From NCBI GenBank assembly GCA_049511115.1, contig JBEKYH010000194.1, forward strand, positions 1 to 12,478: DNA of 12,478 nucleotides, read 5' to 3'. A program made the position numbers and the translations under genes. This DNA comes from JBEKYH01 sp049511115 (GTDB taxonomy: Bacteria > Planctomycetota > Phycisphaerae > Tepidisphaerales > Tepidisphaeraceae). Below the pieces are notes generated by a model, which saw only the letters and a program-made list of their open reading frames with translations, did not search any database and had not been told where the DNA came from. Each line of letters begins with the position of its first letter. Within the stretch, counting starts at the first letter, position 1. This document shows positions 1 to 6,184 of the stretch, piece by piece.

Positions 1-347
1 AGATTTTCTCCGACCCGCGCATCATGATATCGGCCACGTGCGTGCGCGTGCCGGTGCCGCGGGCGCACTGCGAGAGCATCAACCTGGAATTTGAGCGGCC
101 CATGACGCCCGAACAGGTGCGGCAGATCCTCGCGCATGCGCCGGGGGTGAAGATCGTGGACAACCCGGAGCAGAATCATTTCCCCATGCCGATGGAAGCC
201 AGCGGGCAGGATGATGTGCTGGTCGGCCGCATCCGGCAGGATATCAGCCGCGACGATGGGAGGGGGATTGATTTGTTCGTGAGCGGGGATCAGATTCGCA
301 AGGGAGCGGCGAGCAATGCGGTACAGATCGCGGAGAGGTTGATCTGA
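1..347 (+). CDS. asd: Aspartate-semialdehyde dehydrogenase, C-terminal part (left edge truncated)
   Basis: The reading frame is already open at base 3 and ends at a TGA at 345-347, giving about 114 residues of the C-terminal part. The enzyme reduces aspartyl phosphate to aspartate semialdehyde with NADPH in the cytoplasm, the shared step towards lysine/diaminopimelate, threonine and methionine. The visible part matches the family end: SATCVRVPV, the His/Glu region ahead of it, NHFPMPMEASG, the VGRIRQD motif of the substrate-binding and dimer region, and a final helix GAASNAVQIAERLI. The catalytic cysteine and the NADP-binding domain lie upstream of the window. The internal ATG at 24 is not the real start, because homology continues upstream of it. 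A repeat element and truA follow on the same strand. The identification is firm. Confidence 0.95.
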   Translation, partial: IFSDPRIMISATCVRVPVPRAHCESINLEFERPMTPEQVRQILAHAPGVKIVDNPEQNHFPMPMEASGQDDVLVGRIRQDISRDDGRGIDLFVSGDQIRKGAASNAVQIAERLI

Positions 348-399
348 TTCATAATGCCACTAACCGGGGATGCTCAGCGGCCAACCCGTCCGGCAATTT

Positions 400-545
400 C
401 CCCCTCTCCATGTACTCAGGGAGAGGGCCGGGGTGAGGGTTCTTCGAGTTCGCCGAAAGGCCCGATCGCATCGAAATGCGACCCTCGCCCTAACCCTCTC
501 CCTGAGTACGGTTCGACTTTGCTCACCGCAGGCATGGAGAGGGGA
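400..545. repeat. Long palindromic intergenic repeat, copy A
   Basis: Two inverted arms of about 40 bp enclose a loop of about 40 bp. The left arm runs CCCCTCTCCATGTACTCAGG and then GAGAGGGCCGGGGTGAGGGT; the right arm is its imperfect reverse complement (ACCCTCGCCC, ACCCTCTCCCTGAGTAC, then ATGGAGAGGGGA). The right arm is split by 24 extra bases at 510-533. Loop and arms match copy B at 3153-3273 in reverse orientation (shared TTCTTCG, CCGAA, GCGACCCTC). The element fills the asd-truA gap, and its right end lies 11 bp before the truA start. It looks like a non-autonomous, MITE-like or REP-like element; no transposase is present. Peptides read from it, such as SPSPCTQGEGRGEG, are not evidence of a gene. 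Confidence 0.9.
510..533 (+). repeat. Nested 24-bp insertion inside palindromic repeat copy A
   Basis: These 24 bases begin GGTTCGACT and end CACCGCAGGC. They interrupt the right arm of copy A exactly between GAGTAC and ATGGAGAGG. In copy B the same junction is continuous (GAGTACATGGAGAGG read on the minus strand at its left end). A second copy with one mismatch occurs alone at 5018-5041 in the opposite orientation. This therefore looks like a separate short repeat unit inserted into an older repeat. The boundary can shift by one base because of flanking identity. Confidence 0.8.
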
Positions 546-556
546 CAAGAGCGCCT

Positions 557-1465
557 ATGCCCACTGCCCGTTACATGATGACCCTCTCTTACCGCGGCTC
601 GCGCTATCACGGATGGCAGCGGCAGCTTGCGGCTAACACGTGGAAAGGGCCAACGCCCGAGCCTGGGTTTGGCATACCGACGATTCAGGAAACCGTCGCC
701 CGCGCGCTGGGCGGCGTGCTGGGGCATCCGGTTACGCTCGTCGGATCGTCGAGAACCGATTCAGGCGTTCATGCCAAGGGGCAAGTGGCGCATTTCGACA
801 CCGACCAGATGCAAATTCCGCCGCTGGGTATGCAGCGGGCGACCAATCATCAACTGCCGGCGGATATTCTGATTCGCGATATCGAGCAGGTGGATGATCG
901 TTTCGACGCGATTCTTTCGACGGAGTGCAAGCGTTATCAATACGCCGTCTGGGCGACCGATCTGCGCAATCCGTTCGTGGACGAACTCGTGTGGCACCAG
1001 TGGCGGCCGCTGGACGACCGGGCCATGGCGGCGGCGGCGGCGCATCTCGTGGGGACGAAGGATTTCACGAGCTTTGCCCGGCCGGGGCATCAGCGCGGGA
1101 GCACCATTCGCACGATCCTCGGTTGCGACGTTCACCGCCGCGGTCCGCTGCTGGTGATCGGAGTCACGGGGAGCGGGTTTCTGTGGAACATGGTGCGCAT
1201 TATCGCGGGGACGCTGATGGAAGTCGGGCTGGGGCTTTTTACGCCGGACGATATCCCACGGATGCTCGAGGCGCGCGACCGGCGCAAGGCCGGATCGACG
1301 GCGCCGCCACAAGGGTTGTATTTGCAGTGGATACGAATGAAACGGGGCGATGCGCCGGTCATGGCGGGGAATCTGGAATCGGCGTCTGCGGGTGATACGC
1401 CATCAGGCCCTTTAGTTTCGACAGGGCCCAGTGCGCCGCCGGATTGCGATGACGAAACAGCGTGA
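557..1465 (+). CDS. truA: tRNA pseudouridine synthase A with C-terminal extension
   Basis: TruA converts uridine to pseudouridine at positions 38-40 of the tRNA anticodon arm. The 302-residue product opens with the family pattern YMMTLSYRGSRYHGWQRQ. It carries the catalytic motif SSRTDSGVHAKG with Asp68 as nucleophile, where most homologues have GRTDAGVHA. KRYQYAVW, DFTSFARPG, SGFLWNMVRIIAGTL and the closing APPQGLYLQWI follow. The usual length is 245-270 residues. Here about 16 residues are inserted after the GWQRQ motif, and about 40 low-complexity residues follow the normal end. That tail lies antisense to the last codons of the convergent gene ending at 1359. The ATG at 557 is chosen; ATGs at 575 and 578 are possible. 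AGGGG at 541-544 (from the upstream repeat) is the only Shine-Dalgarno-like sequence and is about 12 bases away. Function is firm, exact start less so. Confidence 0.96.
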   Translation: MPTARYMMTLSYRGSRYHGWQRQLAANTWKGPTPEPGFGIPTIQETVARALGGVLGHPVTLVGSSRTDSGVHAKGQVAHFDTDQMQIPPLGMQRATNHQLPADILIRDIEQVDDRFDAILSTECKRYQYAVWATDLRNPFVDELVWHQWRPLDDRAMAAAAAHLVGTKDFTSFARPGHQRGSTIRTILGCDVHRRGPLLVIGVTGSGFLWNMVRIIAGTLMEVGLGLFTPDDIPRMLEARDRRKAGSTAPPQGLYLQWIRMKRGDAPVMAGNLESASAGDTPSGPLVSTGPSAPPDCDDETA

Positions 1466-2480
1466 TGCTGGGGAGAAAGGTCACGCCTAATCTCGCTTTG
1501 GTTCCCTCGGCGCCCGGGCCGGCGTGGTACATTTTCAAGCCTGTTCGGCAGCAATAGGCGATGTTTTCCATCCAGGAGACGAAGTAGAGCGACCTGGCCC
1601 GGCCGGCTTGGTCGTCCATGCAGAAGTACTTGTCGATCAGCGTGCCGTCGCGCTCGACAAGGAGATTGAAGGCGAGCAGATTCTTTTCCTGCGCGTAGAG
1701 AACATAGTGTGCGCCGGGCACGTCCTGCGTTGCGCGGCGGAAATATTCCTTGCGCTGGATGCCCAGTGATAGCGGGGCGCGGCGCACCGTGTCGAGATAG
1801 AGAGCGTAGATGCGGTCGAGCCAATCGCCCGCGTCGGTTGGGCGGAGGATTTCAATTCCCTCAGCCGATTTGAGCTTTCGCCGCAGGTCCTTGCGCATGT
1901 TTTTGGAGAGGCGCTGCAGGTATTCATCGACTGTTGCGAAATCAATGGGCAGGCGGGCGCAGGGGATGGTGTCGATCGCGGAAAACCTTGCAGCGAAATC
2001 CGCGGGCAATGCATCTACGGCGGCGGGAGTGAAATTCAAAAGCACGGTGAGCGATGCGCGTGCTTCGCGCTGGCGGTGCTTAAGCGCGGCGGCTGCCTGA
2101 CGCCATGCCCCGGATAAGACAGACGTTGCCACGCCGGGTTTTATGCCGGCCTGGCCCCATTCGCCTTCGACCAGGCCGGCGCCGAGGAGTTTTGGGGAGA
2201 GCAGATTGGGCAGGATTTTCTCGGCGCTACGCGCGATGGTGGCGGCTGCGCCGTCGAGCAATGTCGCCAGGCGAAAGCGCGTTTCAAATAGTGGCAGCAT
2301 CAGGATCGGCTCATCGCCCTGGCGCACGATGATGGAGCCGAATGTGAATCCGTCCATTCCACAATTCTGGATCAGGCGCACCATCTCCAATGAGTCGGGA
2401 TGATCGGCAAACAGCTCCCGCCATTGGGCGGGTTGCAGACAATCCAGAGAATCGTGAAAGGTCGTCGAGAGGGGCGTCAT
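1359..2480 (-). CDS. FemAB/GNAT-fold acyl- or aminoacyltransferase-like protein
   Basis: The 373-residue protein resembles the FemAB-like GNAT superfamily (Acetyltransf_6 or the DUF482-like peptidoglycan-biosynthesis group), whose members move acyl or aminoacyl groups onto amines. Supporting features are the basic helix LSKNMRKDLRRKLKSA (about 191-206); the strand pair HYVLYAQEKNLLAFNLLVERDGTLIDKYF (258-286); and SLYFVSWMENIAYCCRTGLKMYHAGPGAEGTKARLG (297-332), which matches the family pattern of a GLKxxxxGxGxxxxKxRxG end. The ATG at 2480 is chosen because its ATGA overlaps the TGA of the upstream gene by four bases, a typical sign of translational coupling. The open frame continues back to 2624, but that part lies inside the upstream gene. 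It is the last gene of a minus-strand operon, and its final 107 bases overlap truA tail to tail. The substrate is unknown. Confidence 0.75.
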   Translation of the reverse strand: MTPLSTTFHDSLDCLQPAQWRELFADHPDSLEMVRLIQNCGMDGFTFGSIIVRQGDEPILMLPLFETRFRLATLLDGAAATIARSAEKILPNLLSPKLLGAGLVEGEWGQAGIKPGVATSVLSGAWRQAAAALKHRQREARASLTVLLNFTPAAVDALPADFAARFSAIDTIPCARLPIDFATVDEYLQRLSKNMRKDLRRKLKSAEGIEILRPTDAGDWLDRIYALYLDTVRRAPLSLGIQRKEYFRRATQDVPGAHYVLYAQEKNLLAFNLLVERDGTLIDKYFCMDDQAGRARSLYFVSWMENIAYCCRTGLKMYHAGPGAEGTKARLGVTFLPSITLFRHRNPAAHWALSKLKGLMAYHPQTPIPDSPP

Positions 2481-4141
2481 GGTTCTGACGCCAGCAGTTC
2501 GCGCTGCCGCGTCAGAAGCGAGTGTAATCGCTGGGGGGTCTGGAGGGCGAAGAAGAGTTCGCGATCGAAGAGGATTTCCTCGCGCGAGCTTTGCAGTTTG
2601 GCTTGGTCGAAACGGGTTTGCCAATCCAAGAGCAGCGGATGGCCTAGCGCGGCGGTTGCGAGAAGGCCGTGCATCTTGCTGAAGAGGGAGGCGCGCTGGC
2701 TGGATCGGCGCGGGGCGGCGGCGATGGCCATGACCAGTGGCCCCTTTTCCTTGCCGAGTAGTTGGTGCTTAATGCGGTGACCCTGCAGGGCAAGTAGCGG
2801 CAGATTCACGCGCTGGCGGCCCATGGCGGCGGGGGGCAGCAGCGTTGCGGTCGTGACGCAGAATCGCGGGGGCGTAAGCCCAAAGAAATCGTTGATCACG
2901 GCGTCGGTCACCCGGTCGTAGCGCGCGCCGCCGATGCCGTGGATGAATTGATCGACGATCAGGAGGCGGAAGAAGAGGGTTAATGTCAGGGCGCGCGGCG
3001 TGATGCGCAGGTGATGCGCGGAGAGGAAATCTCCCAGGCGAGAGGCGGCTTGCCAGGCGTCGAGGGATTCGTCGAAGAGAAGGGAATCGCTATCGGAGGT
3101 GAGCGCCCATTTTCCGTCAACGCGGTGGACCATGGCGCGAGCGCGCAGTTGTCCCCTCTCCATGTACTCAGGGAGAGGGCGAGGGTGAGGGTCGCAGTTT
3201 GATTGTCGCTCACCGTTCGGTAAATCCGAAGAACCCTCACCCCGACCCTCTCCCTGCGTACATGGAGAGGGGGAAGATGGCAGGTGATCGAGCCAGAATG
3301 GCGCCTCGCATTGGTCCGCAGCGACGGCCAAATCCGGCATCGGTCGGGAGAGGGAGCGGATTCCGTTGGCTTGCCGATATTCTGCGAGGGCGCGGTTGTG
3401 TGACGCGGCGAACTGGCCGGCGCGGGCCAGTAGATGATAGACCAGGGCCAAATAGGGTTTGCCCGCCAGGAGCGGCGAGAGCAGGGCGGTTTGGCGCTTC
3501 ATGCCCAGCGATTCATCGGCGCGATCAATAGCCTGGACCAACGCGGCGCTCAGGGAGATTGAAGTGTTACCGCGATAATCGCGCAAGCCCGCTAACGCTT
3601 GCGGCATCAGTGTGTTTGAGAGCAGATCGGCCCCGCCGAGTTCCGCCTCAATGCGAGCCAGATGCTCGGCGCTGGGAGCGCGAAGTAATCCGCTCCACGC
3701 CGCGTTGGTCAGGTGAGAATCATCGGTAATGGCAATCTGGCCTCCGGGCCAGCGCAACGCCAGGTGCTTTGGTTGATCGGTATCCACGGCCAAGTGCCAG
3801 GCCTGCCCGCCGAGGCGCTCGGCAATGGCACAGGCGAGGGCATCCTTGGCCCAGACGCCGGGGTGATAGAGTTCGGTCTGGTGTCCGCTGGCAACGACAA
3901 GATGGCGATTGGCGATTTTCAGGTCTGTCCGTTGCGCGGTCCGGAGTTCGGCTAACGATGTGTTCTGTATGAATACGCGATCCGCGGATTGAAGCGCATG
4001 ATGATTCCCAAGGGTATCCGCTAACAGCAGCAAAGGGGGCGGCCAGAGGAGAATCTCGCCATCCCCGGCAGGTGCGATCCAGGCCGGATGACCAGCCATT
4101 GCCTGGAGACCGCTAGAGCCAAGAGCGTCCGGGGTGGTCAT
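2477..4141 (-). CDS. Divergent BshC-like (bacillithiol synthase fold) protein containing an in-frame repeat
   Basis: I recognise no exact family name, but the 554-residue protein has a BshC-like layout. Near residues 80-125, LVVASGHQTELYHPGVWAKD followed by ALACAIAERLGGQAWHLAVDTD parallels the BshC nucleotide-fold segment (VVxGQQxGLxxGPLYTxxK, then an acidic VxWxAxEDHD stretch). Near 365-420, ITPRALTLTLFFRLLIVDQF then IHGIGGARYDRVTD parallels the BshC run ending in FIGGPGEIAYW. BshC adds cysteine to glucosaminyl-malate in bacillithiol synthesis; here the acceptor is unknown and bshA/bshB are not in the window. Residues about 290-330 are encoded by palindromic repeat copy B (PSPCTQGEGRGEG, PLPEYMERG), so the native protein would be near 514 residues. 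The gene starts 33 bp after the glycosyltransferase and overlaps the next gene by ATGA. A real, uninterrupted gene is likely; the BshC relation is moderate. Confidence 0.6.
   Translation of the reverse strand: MTTPDALGSSGLQAMAGHPAWIAPAGDGEILLWPPPLLLLADTLGNHHALQSADRVFIQNTSLAELRTAQRTDLKIANRHLVVASGHQTELYHPGVWAKDALACAIAERLGGQAWHLAVDTDQPKHLALRWPGGQIAITDDSHLTNAAWSGLLRAPSAEHLARIEAELGGADLLSNTLMPQALAGLRDYRGNTSISLSAALVQAIDRADESLGMKRQTALLSPLLAGKPYLALVYHLLARAGQFAASHNRALAEYRQANGIRSLSRPMPDLAVAADQCEAPFWLDHLPSSPSPCTQGEGRGEGSSDLPNGERQSNCDPHPRPLPEYMERGQLRARAMVHRVDGKWALTSDSDSLLFDESLDAWQAASRLGDFLSAHHLRITPRALTLTLFFRLLIVDQFIHGIGGARYDRVTDAVINDFFGLTPPRFCVTTATLLPPAAMGRQRVNLPLLALQGHRIKHQLLGKEKGPLVMAIAAAPRRSSQRASLFSKMHGLLATAALGHPLLLDWQTRFDQAKLQSSREEILFDRELFFALQTPQRLHSLLTRQRELLASEP
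3153..3273. repeat. Long palindromic repeat, copy B, inside a coding sequence
   Basis: Inverted arms begin CCCCTCTCCATGTACTCAGG and end CGTACATGGAGAGGGGG, with inner arms GAGGGTGAGGGT and ACCCTCACCCC around a loop of about 40 bp. On the minus strand its loop matches that of copy A at 400-545, so the two copies are in opposite orientation. It lies entirely inside the BshC-like gene and keeps the frame open, adding about 40 Pro/Gly/Glu/Arg-rich residues. Unlike copy A it lacks the nested 24-bp unit and so records the uninterrupted sequence. Confidence 0.9.
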
Positions 4142-4174
4142 GGTGATTCATCGGGCGATTCATGAGCGTGTGAA

Positions 4175-4912
4175 TCAGCACGCGCACGGACATGGCGATG
4201 CCGTGCAGACCGGCTGCTCTACTTCCGCGCGCAACACATGCAGATAATGGCACAGCCGATTGTCCGGGTCGTCCAGGGTGCCGCCGAAGTGGCGGGTCTT
4301 GTCCTTGTAAATCAATCGCACGGGAATCTCGCGGATGCGCAGGCCGGCCATCGCGGCGCGCGGCCAAAGCTGCATGGGAAAGGCGTAACCTTCCTCGGTG
4401 AGATTGAGCCGCTGGGTCGCACTCACGCGATGAGCCTTGAAGCCGCAGAAGGCGTCGGTCAATCCGAGATCGAACAGATCGTTGAGGATGTCGGTGAGGG
4501 TCCCGTTGATCTGCCGCCGGTCGGGGGGCGGGGCGTCGTCGTTGCCGTTGGGAGCGAGATAGCGCGAGCCGCTGATGATGTCGGCGTCGTCCAATTGGAT
4601 TTCGCGGATGAACTGGGGGATCATCTCCGGCTCATGCTGTTCGTCGCAGTCCATGGTGATGACCCAGTCGAATCCGTTCGCGGCCGCGAAGTCAAAGGCG
4701 TCGATGAGGCTGCGGCCGTAACCGCGGTTGCCGGCGTGGCGGATCAGGTGAATCTCGCCGCAATTGGCGCGCTGGCGGAGCAATTCGGCGGTGCCGTCGG
4801 TGCTGCCGTCGTCGATGACCAGGACCTCGTCGTGATAGCGCCGCACCTTGGCCAGGACGCTGGCGAGGTACTTGCGTTCGTTAAATACGGGAATGGCGAT
4901 GAGTAGCCGCAC
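4175..4912 (-). CDS. Family 2 glycosyltransferase, dolichyl/undecaprenyl-phosphate sugar transferase-like
   Basis: The 245-residue cytoplasmic protein has the GT2 (GT-A) fold that moves a sugar from a nucleotide-sugar donor, often onto a polyprenyl phosphate or cell-surface glycan. It opens with MRLLIAIPVFNERKYL, has the nucleotide-binding VLVIDDGSTDGT at 31-41, the NRGYGRSLIDAFDFA helix at 62-76, and the metal-binding MDCDEQHEP with Asp88 and Asp90. GFKAHR and a KTRHFGG segment follow. There is no membrane helix at the C-terminus, unlike the GtrB or DPMS subtypes with TM domains. The start is a GTG at 4912, supported by GAGGA at 4919-4923 six bases upstream and by loss of homology before it. 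It is the first gene of a minus-strand operon with the BshC-like and FemAB-like genes, behind a plausible promoter at 4968-4996. Confidence 0.88.
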   Translation of the reverse strand: MRLLIAIPVFNERKYLASVLAKVRRYHDEVLVIDDGSTDGTAELLRQRANCGEIHLIRHAGNRGYGRSLIDAFDFAAANGFDWVITMDCDEQHEPEMIPQFIREIQLDDADIISGSRYLAPNGNDDAPPPDRRQINGTLTDILNDLFDLGLTDAFCGFKAHRVSATQRLNLTEEGYAFPMQLWPRAAMAGLRIREIPVRLIYKDKTRHFGGTLDDPDNRLCHYLHVLRAEVEQPVCTASPCPCAC

Positions 4913-4967
4913 TTGAATTCCTCGTCATGGACTTGAACAATGCACCCAGCGGCCCACGCCGCCCAGC

Positions 4968-4996
4968 ATGGTAGGAGCGTTGCGAGGCGCGGTCAA
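4968..4996 (-). promoter_or_regulatory. Predicted sigma-70-type promoter of the GT2/BshC-like/FemAB-like operon
   Basis: Reading the minus strand, TTGACC (4996-4991) and TACCAT (4973-4968) are separated by 17 bases, matching consensus at five and four of six positions. Transcription would start near 4961 and give a leader of about 50 bases before the GTG at 4912, which has its own GAGGA ribosome-binding site. Location, orientation and spacing fit. The assignment is by eye, and sigma-factor preferences of this lineage are unknown. Confidence 0.5.
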
Positions 4997-5004
4997 TCGT
5001 TTTG

Positions 5005-5049
5005 GCAGGCGAGGACTGCCTGCGGTGAGCAGAGTCGAACCGAGGACTG
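5005..5049. repeat. Solo copy of the 24-bp repeat unit with direct-repeat flanks
   Basis: Bases 5018-5041 are the reverse complement of the unit nested at 510-533 with one mismatch. Here the unit is bordered by a perfect 9-bp direct repeat CGAGGACTG (5010-5018 and 5041-5049), which overlaps its end bases. A short inverted repeat GCAGGC (5005-5010) with GCCTGC (5018-5023) overlaps it. The direct repeats could be a target-site duplication or part of a longer unit. It lies in the divergent gap between the GT2 operon and the TPR gene. Confidence 0.7.
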
Positions 5050-5069
5050 AGACTAAGAACACCAAAGGC

Positions 5070-5090
5070 GGTCCGCGGTGCGGACCCTAC
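5070..5090 (-). repeat. REP-like hairpin with GTAG head, copy 1
   Basis: On the minus strand it reads GTAG, then GGTCCGC, a three-base loop ACC, then GCGGACC: a perfect 7-bp stem preceded by GTAG. The GTAG tetranucleotide 5' of a hairpin is the signature of REP elements mobilised by RAYT (REP-associated tyrosine transposases). A second copy at 12146-12166 has the same head and a stem with compensating changes. It sits about 19 bp upstream of the TPR gene start, so it could also affect that transcript's start region. Confidence 0.65.
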
Positions 5091-5108
5091 GGGCTGAGAT
5101 AATCCCTG

Positions 5109-6131
5109 ATGGCGTTAAATTTCCCCCATTGTGACGGAAGACGGCAGATTTTATTGGCGCTGCTGGGTGCGGCGGCGCTTTTGATTGGCGGCTGCGCCGA
5201 TCCCGCGCCGATTCCGCCGCAGCCAAAGGTGGAGGGACTCGACGCCTATGCGGCTGGGGCGGCGGCGCTGAAGGATGGGAACACGCATAGCGCGCAGACG
5301 CTGCTCGAACGAGCCGTCGAGGTCAATCCCAATTTGACCATGGCCCACCAGCTTCTGGGCGACGTTTATCGCAAAGACGGTGATTACGCCAAGGCGAGCG
5401 ATCAGTACGCCGCCTATTCGCGGCTGGATCCGTATAACTTCAAGAGCCATTACGAACTGGGGCTGGCTTACCAGCTCATGGGCCGCCTCGCGGACGCGGT
5501 GGATGCGTATATCCAGGCGCTGGTTCTTTCGCCGCGCGATCTGAATGCCAACATGAACCTGGGGCTGGTGTATTTGGCGCTGAACCGGGTCGACGACGCG
5601 GTGCGGCAGCTTCAATTTGCCGTGAAGATCGATCCGCGCTCAGCGCCGGCGGAATGCAATCTGGGCGTGGCGCTGGAGACCAGCGGCCAGCTTGAGCAGG
5701 CGCAACTGGCGTATCGGCGGGCGATGGAGTTGGATCCAAATGAGACGGTTGCCATGATTGACCTGGGGGCGGTGCTGGTGCGGCAGGGGCAGGGGCGCGA
5801 GGCGCAGACGGTGCTGGAGGCGGCGGTGAAAAAGGTCGATACTGCCATCGTCCGCAAGCGCCTGGGCGACTCTCTGGTTTTGCAGGGTCAGGACGATAAA
5901 GCGATGGAGCAATACAATCTGGCCTTGAAGATCGATCCGCGCTTCTGGCCGGCCATGAACGAAATGGGATTGGTTGAGATTCGTAAATACCAGGCGGGAA
6001 TGACGATCGATGAGGATCAGCGGCTGGCCGCTCTGGATTTCTGGAAGAAGAGCCTGGCGATTCAGCCGCACCAGACGCAAATCCAGCAGTTGGTGGAGCA
6101 GTGGAATCAGAACGGGCAGATCAAGCCGTGA
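5109..6131 (+). CDS. TPR-repeat lipoprotein
   Basis: The 340-residue product starts with a type II signal peptide: basic GRR at 10-12, a hydrophobic run ILLALLGAAALLIGG, and lipobox cysteine Cys29 in IGGC. It should be exported and lipid-anchored to a membrane. The rest is about seven or eight tetratricopeptide repeats of 34 residues, for example SAQTLLERAVEVNPN, AKASDQYAAYSRLDPYN, ADAVDAYIQALVLSPRD, DDAVRQLQFAVKIDPRS, EQAQLAYRRAMELDPNE and DKAMEQYNLALKIDPRF. TPR arrays are protein-binding scaffolds, and no catalytic motif is visible. No Shine-Dalgarno sequence precedes the ATG, but GATAAT at 5098-5103 sits where a -10 element would give a leaderless message. The glycosyltransferase-like gene follows 53 bp downstream on the same strand. 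Partners are not predictable. Confidence 0.9.
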   Translation: MALNFPHCDGRRQILLALLGAAALLIGGCADPAPIPPQPKVEGLDAYAAGAAALKDGNTHSAQTLLERAVEVNPNLTMAHQLLGDVYRKDGDYAKASDQYAAYSRLDPYNFKSHYELGLAYQLMGRLADAVDAYIQALVLSPRDLNANMNLGLVYLALNRVDDAVRQLQFAVKIDPRSAPAECNLGVALETSGQLEQAQLAYRRAMELDPNETVAMIDLGAVLVRQGQGREAQTVLEAAVKKVDTAIVRKRLGDSLVLQGQDDKAMEQYNLALKIDPRFWPAMNEMGLVEIRKYQAGMTIDEDQRLAALDFWKKSLAIQPHQTQIQQLVEQWNQNGQIKP

Positions 6132-6184
6132 GGGCGTAAACTGGCGAAGGCGCCGCATCGCGGGCGCGAATCAGGAGCAACTCG

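Noticed and set aside
354..727. Open frames of 62-103 codons in both strands over the asd-truA gap
   Set aside because: They translate the palindromic repeat and the truA start; their peptides are the repeat's own reading and have no RBS.
761..1824. Minus-strand open frames of 183 and 230 codons across truA and the FemAB-like gene
   Set aside because: Arg/His/Pro-rich shadow translations antisense to well-identified genes in high-GC DNA; no motif.
2480..2624. Longer version of the FemAB-like protein starting at 2624
   Set aside because: The extra 48 residues lie inside the upstream gene and are basic low-complexity; the ATGA overlap at 2480 gives a better start.
2477..4141. A complete bacillithiol pathway
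   Set aside because: Only a distant BshC-like protein is present; no BshA-type GT4 or BshB deacetylase is in the window, and the neighbouring glycosyltransferase is family 2.
4238..4906. Plus-strand 222-codon frame antisense to the GT2 gene
   Set aside because: Val/Ala/Gly-rich mirror of the GT2 coding frame; the GT2 motifs and RBS are on the minus strand.
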